This document shows positions 17,957 through 27,100 of a stretch of 64,000 bases of DNA, piece after piece (position 1 is the stretch's first letter; every line of letters begins with the position of its first letter). Source of the stretch: JAFAMS01 sp049520515 (GTDB lineage Bacteria > Vulcanimicrobiota > Vulcanimicrobiia > Vulcanimicrobiales > Vulcanimicrobiaceae); contig JBEKPS010000001.1 in the NCBI GenBank assembly GCA_049520515.1, positions 372,001-436,000 of the forward strand, read 5' to 3'. The translations under genes and the position numbers were made by a program. Under the pieces are notes generated by a model. It searched no databases. It saw only the letters and a list, made by a program, of their open reading frames with translations, and was not told the DNA's origin.

Positions 17957-19216
17957 TCAGGCATATTGCGGCTCGCGGATGTATTTGCGGAAGTGACTTT
18001 CGAAGCGCTTCACGACGGATGCCAGGAACGGCTCGATCGAATCGCCGAGCGGGCACAAATTGATTCCCGTGATTTGGTGCGAGACGCTGAGCAGCATCTC
18101 GATGTCGCTGGCCACGCCTTTGCCTTCCAAGATGCGCTCGAGCATCAGCTCGAGCCAGTGCCCGCCTTCACGGCACGGCGTGCATTGTCCGCATGATTCA
18201 TGCGAGAAGAAACGTACGAGCGCGAGCGCCGCTTTCACGAAATCGGTCGTATCGTCGAATACGACGATTGCGCCGGATCCGAGCATCGTCCCGTTCTTCG
18301 CAAGACTCTCGTAGTCGTACGGCACATCGAGATGTTCTTCGAACAGACACGCCGAGCTGCCGCCGCCGGGCTGCACCGCCAGGAACGTGCGGCCGTCACG
18401 TAGTCCGCCGGCACACTCATCGATTAACGTGCGCAGCGTCGTGCCGAGCGGAACCTCGTAGTTGCCGGGCTTCTTCACGTGTCCGCTGATAGAGACGATC
18501 TTGTAGCCCTTGGAACGCTCGGTGCCGACGCTCGAAAACCACTCCGCTCCGTTGCGAAGAATCGGCATCAGATACGCCAGCGTCTCCGAGTTGTTGACGA
18601 CGGTCGGCTTCCCGTAGAGTCCTTTGACGGCAGGGAACGGCGGCTTGAGCCGAGGCTCGCCGCGTTTACCTTCGAGCGAGCTGAGCAACGCGGTCTCTTC
18701 GCCGCAGATGTACGCGCCCGAACCGCGATGGATGGTCAACTCGAGATCGTAGCCGGTACCGCAGATACCCTTACCGATGTAGCCGGCGGCGCGCGCCTCT
18801 TCGACCGCTTTGCAAAAGATCTCGTAGCCGCGCTTGAACTCACCGCGTATATAGATGAACGCGTGGTGCGAGCGAATCGCGTACGCACCGATGATCATCC
18901 CCTCAATGATTTGATGCGGCGTCTCTTCGAGCAGCATGTGATCTTTGAACGTACCGGGCTCGGCTTCGTCGTTGTTGCAAACCATGTAGCGCGGCTCGCC
19001 GTTGTCGGGCAAGAACTGCCACTTACGGCCGGTCGGGAAACCTGCGCCGCCACGGCCGCGCAACCCCGACTTGTCGATGATTGACACGATATCGGCCGGC
19101 TGCATCGTCTTGACGGCCTTTTCCAACATCTCGTAGCCGCCTTGCGATTTGTAGACGTCGATCGAGCGCAAGTTGAGCTCGCCGATGCCCTTCATCAATA
19201 CCGGCTTAGTGTCCAT
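17957..19216 (-). CDS. nuoF: NADH-quinone oxidoreductase subunit F
   Basis: 419-residue NADH- and FMN-binding subunit. The glycine-rich GRGGAGFPTG at 54-63 binds NADH/FMN. ESCGQCTPCREG, with a later Cys in NLCPLGD, binds cluster N3. It accepts hydride from NADH and passes electrons to NuoE and NuoG. The ATG at 19216 lies 11 bp inside the end of nuoE. Confidence 0.97.
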   Translation of the reverse strand: MDTKPVLMKGIGELNLRSIDVYKSQGGYEMLEKAVKTMQPADIVSIIDKSGLRGRGGAGFPTGRKWQFLPDNGEPRYMVCNNDEAEPGTFKDHMLLEETPHQIIEGMIIGAYAIRSHHAFIYIRGEFKRGYEIFCKAVEEARAAGYIGKGICGTGYDLELTIHRGSGAYICGEETALLSSLEGKRGEPRLKPPFPAVKGLYGKPTVVNNSETLAYLMPILRNGAEWFSSVGTERSKGYKIVSISGHVKKPGNYEVPLGTTLRTLIDECAGGLRDGRTFLAVQPGGGSSACLFEEHLDVPYDYESLAKNGTMLGSGAIVVFDDTTDFVKAALALVRFFSHESCGQCTPCREGGHWLELMLERILEGKGVASDIEMLLSVSHQITGINLCPLGDSIEPFLASVVKRFESHFRKYIREPQYA

Positions 19217-19919
19217 GGCCGTCCTCGTACTCCAGGATAGCGCGTCCGTCTTTCACCAAACGCTCGCGCGAACGGTCGGGGGTAACATCACGTACGAAAC
19301 GGTCGAGCATGATCACACCGCTCTTATCGCCGATCCCGCCCGGATCGTTCGGACTGGGGACGTGCTGCGCACCCGGCGATTTTGGAACCGTATCTTTGGG
19401 GACGCTCCAGGTGCGTTCCGGCTTCTGCGTTTGCACCATCGGCGGCACGTCGTACGTCCCACCACGTATCGCGGCCAGCATGTCGTCGACCATCTTCGGC
19501 GTCAAATCGTAGACGAAATCAAGATTGACCTGCATGCATGGCGCACGATCGCACGCGGCCAGACATTCGACCTCTTCATATGAGAAGAGTCCATCGGCCG
19601 TCGTCTCGAGATGACCGATGCCTAACTGCTCGCGGAAGTATGCCATGATATCTTCGGCACCGTTGATCGAGCACGAAAGATTCCGGCAAACCTGCAGCAT
19701 GTATTTTCCGACCGGCTTTCGGAACATCAGCGTGTAGAACGAGACCGTCGACTCGACGACCGCGAGCGGAACCCCGATCCATTCGGCCGTCTGTTTCATC
19801 GCCTCGGCCGAAACGTAGCCTTCTTCGGCTTGAAAACGCCAGATGATCTGCAACGTCGCGGAGCGCGGATCTTCGTAACGCGCGATGATTTCTTTGGCTT
19901 CGCTGGTCAGATCGATCAC
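19206..19919 (-). CDS. nuoE: NADH-quinone oxidoreductase subunit E with C-terminal extension
   Basis: 237 residues from GTG 19919, overlapping nuoD's TGA as GTGA. The thioredoxin-like domain binds the N1a [2Fe-2S] cluster through Cys78, Cys83, Cys119 and Cys123, with the family spacing. The typical protein ends near residue 155. Here about 80 further residues follow: a Pro-rich linker and a basic-acidic tail ending EYEDGHGH. The extension is unusual but retained in frame up to the nuoF overlap. Confidence 0.95.
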   Translation of the reverse strand: MIDLTSEAKEIIARYEDPRSATLQIIWRFQAEEGYVSAEAMKQTAEWIGVPLAVVESTVSFYTLMFRKPVGKYMLQVCRNLSCSINGAEDIMAYFREQLGIGHLETTADGLFSYEEVECLAACDRAPCMQVNLDFVYDLTPKMVDDMLAAIRGGTYDVPPMVQTQKPERTWSVPKDTVPKSPGAQHVPSPNDPGGIGDKSGVIMLDRFVRDVTPDRSRERLVKDGRAILEYEDGHGH

Positions 19920-21127
19920 CGGTCGACCTCTCCGAAGACCGGGTCCAGCGAACCGATGCATACGACCATGTCCGCGATCAGCTCGCCGATTGCGAGCTTC
20001 TTGAGCACCTGGAGATTATAGAAGGAAGGCGGACGCGTGCGCACGCGCCACGGACGATTCTCGCCATTGGACACGATGTAGTAGGCGAGCTCACCGCGCG
20101 GACCCTCAACGGCTTGATAAACGTCGCCCGGCGGTACGCGGAAGCCCTCGGAGACATATTTGAAGTGATGGATCAGCGCTTCCATCGAGAGCGCAATCGC
20201 TTCTTTGGGCGGCGGCCCGACTTTCGTGTCGTCGATCATCACCGAGCCCGTGACCAGCTGCTCGCGCACTTGCCGGATGATGTTCATCGACTCGTCCATC
20301 TCGTCGAGCCGCACCAGGAACCGCGCGTACGCATCACCTTCACTGCGCACCGGGACCTCGAACTCGTATTTCTCGTAGCCCGAATACGGGAAGGCCTTGC
20401 GCACGTCGTACGCGATGCCTGAGCCGCGCAGCGAGGGACCCGTTATGCCCCACTCAAGCGCTTCTTCGGGTGCCAGAATCGCGACGTCGATCATGCGATC
20501 TTGCACGATCGGGTTCTTTTGCAGAACGCTGCGCAGCTCGCGGACACGGCCCGGGAATTTCTTGATCAGATCATCGAGCCGGTCGAGGAAGCCTTGTGGG
20601 ACGTCTTCCCGCAAACCACCGATACGCAGATAATTCGGATGCATGCGCGCGCCGCCCGAGGCTTCAAATAGATCCAGGATATTCTCGCGCAGGTCGAAGG
20701 CGTAGAAGAACGGCGAGATGGCACCGAGATCGATGCCGCCGGTGCCGAGCCACACGCAGTGCGACGCAATGCGCGAGAGCTCGCAAAGGAGAACGCGCAG
20801 TTGCTGTGCGCGTTCAGGGATCAAGTCGGTGACGCCGAGCAGTTTCTCGACGCCGAGCACGTAACACATCGCGTTCGTGAGCGGCGAGAGATAGTCCATC
20901 CGCTCGATGACGGTAGAAGCCTGATGCCAAAAGAGATTTTCGGCCGATTTCTCGATGCCAGTATGCAGATACCCGATCTCCGGATCGGCCTTCGTAATCG
21001 TCTCGCCTTCGATCTCGGTGAGCACTTGCAACACACCGTGCGTCGAGGGATGCTGCGGCCCAAGCGAGAGCAGCATCTTGTTTTCGCCAACTTGGGTGAC
21101 GTCGACGGGAACGGGCGTCGCCATCAT
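19916..21127 (-). CDS. nuoD: NADH-quinone oxidoreductase subunit D
   Basis: 403 residues, homologous to the large subunit of NiFe hydrogenases but without Ni ligands. It forms the quinone site with NuoB. Recognisable blocks are LGPQHPSTHGVL, GYLHTGIEKSAE, ERMDYLSP and GPSLRGSGIAYDVRK. ATG 21127 overlaps nuoC's TAA by one base; ATG 21124 follows directly. Confidence 0.97.
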   Translation of the reverse strand: MMATPVPVDVTQVGENKMLLSLGPQHPSTHGVLQVLTEIEGETITKADPEIGYLHTGIEKSAENLFWHQASTVIERMDYLSPLTNAMCYVLGVEKLLGVTDLIPERAQQLRVLLCELSRIASHCVWLGTGGIDLGAISPFFYAFDLRENILDLFEASGGARMHPNYLRIGGLREDVPQGFLDRLDDLIKKFPGRVRELRSVLQKNPIVQDRMIDVAILAPEEALEWGITGPSLRGSGIAYDVRKAFPYSGYEKYEFEVPVRSEGDAYARFLVRLDEMDESMNIIRQVREQLVTGSVMIDDTKVGPPPKEAIALSMEALIHHFKYVSEGFRVPPGDVYQAVEGPRGELAYYIVSNGENRPWRVRTRPPSFYNLQVLKKLAIGELIADMVVCIGSLDPVFGEVDR

Positions 21128-21723
21128 TATGCTTGTCCCCGAATCTTGGCAATCTGTTTTGCGAGCGCCTCGGCTGTTTTCCCGGAAGCCGGCGTTCCCG
21201 CCAGCAAGTTGCTCTTCAGCGCGAATTCAGGACGCGGCGTTTTTTCGAGCGCCGGACCGCGCAGCGGATAATCCTTGCGTAGCGGATAGCCCGTCCAGTC
21301 ATTCGGCATTTGGATGCGCCGCAAATCCGGGTGACCATCGAACGTGATTCCAAAGAGATCGTAGACTTCGCGTTCCGCCCAATCGGCACTCGGCCACAGA
21401 TCGCTGACCGTCGGCAGCGTTTGCCCGTCATCGATGCCGCACAGCACGCGCGTGCGTTCGGGGCGTCCGACCGACCGCAGGTTGGCTGCGCGCGTCGGGA
21501 GGCTCAAAAGATGATAGACGACGTCGAAGCGCGGCGAGCGCTCCAGATAGTCGACTGCCCCGACATCGAGCAGCATCGAAGCGCCGTCCGCCTTCAACTG
21601 CTCGAGCCGCCCGCGAAGCTGCGCGGGTTCGACTCGGATGATGAGGGCGTCATCGATATCGGGCCGGATGGCCGTCGGATCGACGGCACTTCCCCCGCGC
21701 GGTGGTGTCTGCGGGCTAGGCAC
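21127..21723 (-). CDS. nuoC: NADH-quinone oxidoreductase subunit C
   Basis: 198-residue peripheral-arm subunit. The 30-kDa family signature DWAEREVYDLFGITFDGHPD precedes a MPNDWTGYPLRKDYP block. The start is GTG at 21723, inside the last codons of nuoB. A C-terminal Ala/Lys-rich tail of about 30 residues follows the core. Confidence 0.95.
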   Translation of the reverse strand: MPSPQTPPRGGSAVDPTAIRPDIDDALIIRVEPAQLRGRLEQLKADGASMLLDVGAVDYLERSPRFDVVYHLLSLPTRAANLRSVGRPERTRVLCGIDDGQTLPTVSDLWPSADWAEREVYDLFGITFDGHPDLRRIQMPNDWTGYPLRKDYPLRGPALEKTPRPEFALKSNLLAGTPASGKTAEALAKQIAKIRGQA

Positions 21724-22198
21724 GCGCCAGTATGCCTCCCCGTCCGCCTTGCCGGATCTGCTGCTGGATGAGATTCACCGCGTAGAGCAACCCGTCGGGA
21801 GTCGGCGGACACCCGGGGACGTAGACGTCGACGGGAACGATCGTGTCGACGCCTTGGACGATTGCGTAGTTATCGAAGACGCCGCCCGAGCTGGCGCAGG
21901 CGCCCATCGAGATCACCCATTTCGGGTCGGCCATCTGATCGTAGAGGCGCTTGATCACCGGTGCCATTTTTTGCGCCACCCGGCCGGAGACGATCATGAG
22001 ATCGGCCTGGCGTGGCGAGGCGCGGAAAACTTCGGAGCCGAGGCGCGCGATGTCGTACTCGGGGGCTGTCACGCTCATCATCTCGATGGCACAGCAGGCC
22101 AGGCCCATCGTGAGTGGCCAGACGCTGGAGGACTGTGCCCAGCGCGCCACGTCGTCGACGCGCGCGAGCAGGAACTGCGTCCCAGAGTCTATCGCCAC
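21716..22198 (-). CDS. nuoB: NADH-quinone oxidoreductase subunit B
   Basis: 160 residues from GTG 22198, overlapping the nuoA end by 10 bp. Cluster N2 ligands are the adjacent Cys35-Cys36, Cys101 in GACASSGG, and Cys130 in PGCPPTP. It hands electrons to quinone. A longer in-frame opening to 22417 lies within nuoA and has no homologous look. Confidence 0.96.
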   Translation of the reverse strand: MAIDSGTQFLLARVDDVARWAQSSSVWPLTMGLACCAIEMMSVTAPEYDIARLGSEVFRASPRQADLMIVSGRVAQKMAPVIKRLYDQMADPKWVISMGACASSGGVFDNYAIVQGVDTIVPVDVYVPGCPPTPDGLLYAVNLIQQQIRQGGRGGILARA

Positions 22199-22542
22199 TG
22201 AAAGCCTCCCCGTTTCCAGACGTACGCGTAACCGATACCGAGAACGATGACGAACGCGACCATTTCGAGCAGACCGTACACGCGAAGCGCGTGCATCTGC
22301 GCGGCCCAGGGGTAGAACGACGCGGCTTCGACGTCGAGCACGACAAACAGCATCGCGATCAAGTAGAAGCGGACCGGAAAACGCCCCGAAACGTCCGACG
22401 TCGGCTCGACGCCGCACTCGTACGCTTCTTCCTTAACCGGATTCGGCTTCTTCTTGCCCAGGAGCCCGGGTACGATGGAGAACAGCAGCGAGGCGGCGAA
22501 CGCGAGCGCCAAGTAAATGGCGACAGGACCGTACGGAGACAT
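22189..22542 (-). CDS. nuoA: NADH-quinone oxidoreductase subunit A
   Basis: 117 residues and three membrane helices, with the family signature EAYECGVEPTSDVSGRFPV on the helix 1-2 loop and the VLDVEAASFYPWA helix. It is the first gene of the 14-gene complex I operon. The promoter must lie in the 62 bp shared with the divergent lipoprotein gene. Confidence 0.97.
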   Translation of the reverse strand: MSPYGPVAIYLALAFAASLLFSIVPGLLGKKKPNPVKEEAYECGVEPTSDVSGRFPVRFYLIAMLFVVLDVEAASFYPWAAQMHALRVYGLLEMVAFVIVLGIGYAYVWKRGGFQWR

Positions 22543-22604
22543 AGCCGAGGCACTTTTCGCAGATAACGTACGGGACCCTCGATGCTACTTTTGGAGGACC
22601 GGCC

Positions 22605-22964
22605 TTGCGCACCCTGACCCGTAGCCTGCTCTGTGCCCTCGCCGTCGTGACCCTGCTTGGCGCGTCGTGTGATAATCCCAACGGGCAAGGTCTCCAGGAA
22701 TTCGGCTCGATCAGCGGTCGTCTGCTCGACGATCGAACGGGCGAACCCCTGAGCGTTTCACCTGTCTACGTTTCGGTCGGATCGACGGTCGTTTCGCAAG
22801 TCGACGCCAAAGGCGGATTCACGCTTCCAAAAGTTCCGGTCGGAAAACAAACCGTGAACATCAATGCGATCACGTACATTCCGATGAGCTTCGACGTCAA
22901 CGTCGTCAAGGATCAAACCAGCGACGTCGGCTACATCAAGTTGAAATCAACGCTCGCGCAATAA
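22605..22964 (+). CDS. Small lipoprotein with carboxypeptidase-regulatory-like domain
   Basis: 119 residues starting at TTG 22605, set by a strong GGAGG at 22593-22597, 7 nt upstream. A hydrophobic signal ends in LLGASC, a loose lipobox with Gly at -3. The mature part is a transthyretin-like beta sandwich: GSISGRLLDDRTGEPLSVSPV, then GGFTLPKVPVGKQTV. This is the CarboxypepD_reg-like fold, usually a surface or periplasmic structural domain. It is divergent from nuoA and its 3' end overlaps the convergent protease gene by 18 bp. Confidence 0.82.
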   Translation: MRTLTRSLLCALAVVTLLGASCDNPNGQGLQEFGSISGRLLDDRTGEPLSVSPVYVSVGSTVVSQVDAKGGFTLPKVPVGKQTVNINAITYIPMSFDVNVVKDQTSDVGYIKLKSTLAQ

Positions 22965-23651
22965 AAACGTTTTTATAATGTTGACCGGTGTCGCAAAACC
23001 GATCGCATGTTCTTCTTCGAAACGCGACTCGGCCATGCCGATCACCATGCCGTCGAGCGTGAAGACCGGTGCACCGCTCTCACCCGGAATTACGGGCAAA
23101 TCGAGCTCGATCGTCTCATCCTTGCTGCCTACGTCGCGCACGCTCGCGACATGCCCGCTATAAAAGGAAGCCGTCGTTCCTAGGCCCTCATCGATGAAGG
23201 CATCCGGGATCGGATAGCCGAGCAAGCAGATCCCTTCGCCGGGAACGACCGCGTGCGAATCACCGAGATCGGCGACGACCGCATTCTTGATTGCGCTTAC
23301 CTCGAGCAGCGCGAGATCTTCGCGATCGTCCTGTGCGATGATTCGAACGCTTTGCGGGCGCGATGCATCGCCGATTTGCGCGCGCACATTGTGCGCGTCG
23401 TCGATGACGTGCTTTGCCGTGATGATGCGTGTTCCCCAATCGCCGCTCGCGACGACGAAAGCACTTCCGTACGCATCGTCGATCTTGCCGTGCATCTTCG
23501 GATCGTCCGAGGGCGCCTTCATCGTAAGAAACACCACGCTCGGATGAATGCGCCTGTAGAGCGCTTCGAGATCGCCGCCGGGTTGCGGCCGCGCACATCC
23601 AGCGAGCATCATTCCAGCCGCAAGCGCTGCAAACACGCTTCCCCGTGTCAT
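22947..23651 (-). CDS. Lipoprotein trypsin-like serine protease
   Basis: 234 residues from ATG 23651; an upstream ATG at 23672 adds only seven residues. The lipobox LAGC ends at Cys19. The catalytic triad is His81 (ITAKHVI), Asp112 (DREDLALLE) and Ser192 (PGESGAPVF). This is an S1C/DegP-like single protease domain with no PDZ. It probably sits on a membrane face of the periplasm for protein quality control. It is the end gene of a minus-strand run that begins upstream of hflX, or an independent unit. Confidence 0.87.
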   Translation of the reverse strand: MTRGSVFAALAAGMMLAGCARPQPGGDLEALYRRIHPSVVFLTMKAPSDDPKMHGKIDDAYGSAFVVASGDWGTRIITAKHVIDDAHNVRAQIGDASRPQSVRIIAQDDREDLALLEVSAIKNAVVADLGDSHAVVPGEGICLLGYPIPDAFIDEGLGTTASFYSGHVASVRDVGSKDETIELDLPVIPGESGAPVFTLDGMVIGMAESRFEEEHAIGFATPVNIIKTFLLRER

Positions 23652-23719
23652 GCGGCGGCCCTTTGCGCGCAATCGCTACCTGCCGTAATCGAACGTGCGC
23701 CCGGCAATGCTGCGCGTTG

Positions 23720-24799
23720 CTACGCTCGGGATGACACGGGCTCCAACGTTCTCGTCGCGAGGGCGGCGCGCAGTTCCGCTATGCCGTCGCCGGTAAGCGC
23801 GCTGACCGCGAAGGCGTCCCTGGGAATGTCTTTCGGCGTGCTATCTGCTTTCGGCGCGCGATCGACTTTGTTGTACACGGCGAGAACGGGTTTCTCACTC
23901 AGACCGAGCTCATCGAGCGTTGCTTCGACCGCTTTCTTCTGACGCTGCCAATCCGGATTCGATGCGTCGATCACATGAACGAGCAGCGACGCGCTCTCGA
24001 GCTCTTCAAGCGTTGCGCGAAATGCGTTGACGAGCTCTTCGGGAAGCTTCGTGATGAATCCGACGGTGTCAGCGAGACGGATCGTTTGATCTTGCGCGAC
24101 CCACGCGCGGCGCACCATCGGATCGAGCGTTGCAAACGGCTGATCGGCGACAAACGCATCTTTGGCACTCGTCAAGCGATTGAGTAGCGAGCTCTTTCCG
24201 GCGTTCGTGTACCCAACGAGCGCGACGAGCGGCTCACGTCCGCCTGACATGCGCCGGTTGGCACGCTGCGTCCGTACATCTTCGAGCGCCCCTCGTAACG
24301 TCGTGATGCGGCGCTGAATTTTCCGGCGATCGGTTTCCAGCTTCGTTTCACCGGGACCGCGCGTTCCGATGCCGCCGCCCAGACGCGACAGCTCTGTTGA
24401 GGCGCCGATAAGATTGGCTTGACTGTAGCGCAGTTGCGCGAGCTCGACCTGCAACTTGCCCTCGCGGCTTCGCGCATGCTGCGCAAACACGTCGAGAATC
24501 AACATCGTGCGATCGACGATCTGCACCGGGATGACTTTTTCGAGATTGGTGCGTTGACGCGGTCGCAAATCGTTGTACACGAAGACGATCTCAGCGCCAA
24601 GCTCTTTCGCCGTCTCCGCGATCTCGTGCACCTTCCCCGCGCCGAACATCGTCGCGGCGTTCACGCGAGGCATTTTCTGCACGACCTCGCCGACGATCAC
24701 GGCCCCGGCGGCACGCGCAAGTGCGGCGAACTCTTCTAGCTGCGGCGCAAGCGGCGATTCGCGGTCTTGAAGGTCGACGGCCGTAATGAGTGCTTTCAT
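23720..24799 (-). CDS. hflX: GTPase HflX
   Basis: 359 residues from ATG 24799, overlapping cobU's TGA as ATGA. The N-terminal HflX domain carries RGPGETKLETDRR (147-159). The G domain has G1 GYTNAGKS (196-203), G3 DTVGF (244-248) and G4 NKVD (310-313). HflX is a ribosome-associated GTPase that rescues or splits stalled 70S particles under stress. Coupling to the cobalamin genes is unusual. Its tail overlaps a fragment of the dispersed repeat. Confidence 0.95.
   Translation of the reverse strand: MKALITAVDLQDRESPLAPQLEEFAALARAAGAVIVGEVVQKMPRVNAATMFGAGKVHEIAETAKELGAEIVFVYNDLRPRQRTNLEKVIPVQIVDRTMLILDVFAQHARSREGKLQVELAQLRYSQANLIGASTELSRLGGGIGTRGPGETKLETDRRKIQRRITTLRGALEDVRTQRANRRMSGGREPLVALVGYTNAGKSSLLNRLTSAKDAFVADQPFATLDPMVRRAWVAQDQTIRLADTVGFITKLPEELVNAFRATLEELESASLLVHVIDASNPDWQRQKKAVEATLDELGLSEKPVLAVYNKVDRAPKADSTPKDIPRDAFAVSALTGDGIAELRAALATRTLEPVSSRA
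23721..23736. repeat. Fragment of the dispersed intergenic repeat
   Basis: The 16 bases TACGCTCGGGATGACA match the ends of the copies at 6203-6296. This fragment forms the last codons and stop region of hflX, suggesting the repeat inserted at the gene's 3' end and supplied its stop. Confidence 0.5.
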
Positions 24800-25350
24800 G
24801 TTTTTTTCAAATCGAGCGCAACGCCGCTGACGACGAGAAATGCTTCTTTCGCGAAAGCGCACAGGCGCTGGTTTGTTCGGCCCATCACATCACGAAACAC
24901 GCGTCCGGAGACGTGGACGGGGACGATGCCCCAGCCGACTTCTTCGCTGATCACGATGACGTCGGCCGCACACTTCTCGAGCGCATCACCCAAACCAAGC
25001 GCATGACCTTCGATCTGATCGTGCCATTCAACGACGCTCGTTCCGACCGGATGTTTTCCCATGACATCGGCAAGCCAGGTCCCAACAGAATCGACGATGA
25101 CGATCTGGTTCGATGCCGCATTGGCGAGCGCGGTTAGTACATCGGTGCCTTGCGGCACAGACGTTTCGATCGTCGTCCAATCTTTCGGGCGCTCGGCTTG
25201 ATGCTGCGCAATCCGCGCGCTCCACTCTTCATCGTCGGCGTCAACGGTTGCGGTCGCGCAAAAGATGACGTGACGTCCCGAACGCAATGCAAGGCGTTGC
25301 GCGAGCGAACTCTTTCCGGAGCGGACGGGGCCCGTGATAAAGGTCAGCAC
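24796..25350 (-). CDS. cobU: Adenosylcobinamide kinase/adenosylcobinamide-phosphate guanylyltransferase
   Basis: 184 residues from GTG 25350, sharing one base with cobS's TAG. The P-loop GPVRSGKS (7-14) and the family motif EEVGWG (136-141) are clear. CobU phosphorylates adenosylcobinamide and adds GMP to make AdoCbi-GDP, the substrate of CobS. A much longer in-frame opening runs into cobS and is rejected. Confidence 0.95.
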   Translation of the reverse strand: MLTFITGPVRSGKSSLAQRLALRSGRHVIFCATATVDADDEEWSARIAQHQAERPKDWTTIETSVPQGTDVLTALANAASNQIVIVDSVGTWLADVMGKHPVGTSVVEWHDQIEGHALGLGDALEKCAADVIVISEEVGWGIVPVHVSGRVFRDVMGRTNQRLCAFAKEAFLVVSGVALDLKKT

Positions 25351-26060
25351 TACCGAGCATAGAGCACGGCGCAGCCTGTAAGCGTTGCAACCTCGCCCAC
25401 GACGATCAACGCGCCGTAGACATCCCCGGTCAGAACGCCGTCCAAGCGCCCCGCGGCCCATCGTCCGACTCCCAGCATCAGCACAGCCACTACCGCCAGC
25501 ACGATCCACGCCGAGTGGCCGACTGCAAACGACAAGGCAACCAGCAGAATGCCATTGACGACCAGCGCGATCGGCGAGAAATGCTCCGCGCCGGCATAGG
25601 AATAGCGCAGCACGTTGAGCGCGGCGGCCCAGCGCGCTGCACCGCCCGCAAACGCGAGCGCGGCCGGAAACACATGCGGCGGCAAGATCGATAATGCCGC
25701 GATCCACACGGTAACGAGTACGGCGAAATATGCGATCGCAAACGTTCCGTGGGTCGGGTCTTTCATGATGCGTAAGCGCCGCTCGGGATCGACGCTCGCA
25801 AACAGCGCGTCGCTGCAATCGAGAAAACCATCGACGTGTAATGCGCCCGTCAGAACGATCGGCAACGCGAAAGCAGCCGCGATTGCAAAGGGCGTTAATC
25901 CGAGGAGTGCGAGACCGTACGCCGCGCCGCCCGCGATTCCGCCGATGATGATTCCGATGATCGGCAAATATGTGAACGCGGCGGCCACCGGTGCAGCGCG
26001 ATGGCGATCGGCCACCGGAAAGATCGTGAAATATCCGAACGCTGCGCCGAGCGTCCTCAC
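25350..26060 (-). CDS. cobS: Adenosylcobinamide-GDP ribazoletransferase
   Basis: 236-residue polytopic membrane enzyme that joins AdoCbi-GDP with alpha-ribazole (or its phosphate) to give cobalamin. The metal-binding HVDGFLDCSDA motif is at 75-85, with several hydrophobic helices after it. GTG 26060 overlaps cobT's TGA. Confidence 0.95.
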   Translation of the reverse strand: MRTLGAAFGYFTIFPVADRHRAAPVAAAFTYLPIIGIIIGGIAGGAAYGLALLGLTPFAIAAAFALPIVLTGALHVDGFLDCSDALFASVDPERRLRIMKDPTHGTFAIAYFAVLVTVWIAALSILPPHVFPAALAFAGGAARWAAALNVLRYSYAGAEHFSPIALVVNGILLVALSFAVGHSAWIVLAVVAVLMLGVGRWAAGRLDGVLTGDVYGALIVVGEVATLTGCAVLYAR

Positions 26061-27100
26061 GCCGCGGTAGACACGCCGGCTTCCGCGAACGTCTTCATCT
26101 CCGAGATCATCCGCGCGGCAGCACCGATCAACGGAAGCGCAAGAGCGGCGCCCGTGGCTTCACCAAGCCGCATGTCGAGATCCAAGAGCGGTTCGAGGCC
26201 GAGCGCGCGCAACGCGATCGAATGTCCGGCTTCTCTGGAGCGGTGCGACGCGATCAAATACGCGGCCAGGTTCGGATCGAGCGCATGCGCGAGCAGCGCC
26301 GCAGCAGTGACGATAAAACCGTCGATGACGACGGGTATCCCTGCCGCAGCTGCAGCCAGCATCGCGCCGGCGAGCCCAACGATCTCGTAACCGCCGACTT
26401 CGCTTGCGATCGCAATTGGGTCATCACTCTTCACGCGCGCAATCGCAGCTTCGACGATCGCGATCTTGCGCGCGAGGCCTTCGTCATCGATGCCGGTCCC
26501 GCGCCCGACGACGAGGCCGGCGGGAGTCGTCGTGAACATCGCGATCAGCGCCGCAGCGCTCGTCGTGTTGCCGATACCCATGTCGCCAAGCGCCAGAATG
26601 TCGAGCGTGCCGACACGTTCGCGAATCAAACGAAACGCCTCGACGCCGGCGAGCAGGGCGCGCTCGACGTTTTCGCGCGACATTGCGGGTCCGCGCGCGA
26701 GGCTCGCCGTGCCGCGCGCGACTTTGAGATCGAACAACTGCGGATGCGATGCAAGCTCGGCATCGACGCCAAAGTCGGCGACGAACACTTGCGCGCCCGC
26801 GGCGCGCGCAAATGCACTTATGGCTGCGAAGCCGGCGCAGAATCCGCCGACCATTTGTGCGGTGACTTCCGGCGGATAGGCGCTGACGCCGTCGCGCGCA
26901 ACGCCGTGGTCGGCAGCGCCAATCAAGATCGCACGATGCTCGAACGCGTGCTTCGGAACGGCGCCGCTGATCGCGCACAGGCGAACTGCCAAGTCTTCCA
27001 TCCGCCCTAAGCTTCCCAAGGGCTTGGTTAGCTGATCGACGCGCTCGCGCGCGGCTTTTGCAACCGCTGGATCGGGTAGCACGATGCGCGGCAGATTCAT
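26057..27100 (-). CDS. cobT: Nicotinate-nucleotide:dimethylbenzimidazole phosphoribosyltransferase
   Basis: 347 residues, the usual CobT length. Conserved parts are LGSLGRMEDLA near residue 28, GDMGIGNTTSAAA in the middle, and the catalytic Glu at about 314 in RLGEATGAA. It makes alpha-ribazole phosphate from DMB, which BluB in this locus would supply. The ATG overlaps the upstream ATPase gene's TGA. Confidence 0.96.
   Translation of the reverse strand: MNLPRIVLPDPAVAKAARERVDQLTKPLGSLGRMEDLAVRLCAISGAVPKHAFEHRAILIGAADHGVARDGVSAYPPEVTAQMVGGFCAGFAAISAFARAAGAQVFVADFGVDAELASHPQLFDLKVARGTASLARGPAMSRENVERALLAGVEAFRLIRERVGTLDILALGDMGIGNTTSAAALIAMFTTTPAGLVVGRGTGIDDEGLARKIAIVEAAIARVKSDDPIAIASEVGGYEIVGLAGAMLAAAAAGIPVVIDGFIVTAAALLAHALDPNLAAYLIASHRSREAGHSIALRALGLEPLLDLDMRLGEATGAALALPLIGAAARMISEMKTFAEAGVSTAA

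Noticed and set aside
24796..25818. A 340-residue CobU with an extended N-terminus
   Set aside because: The extension is out-of-frame cobS sequence; GTG 25350 in a TAGTG overlap gives the normal length.
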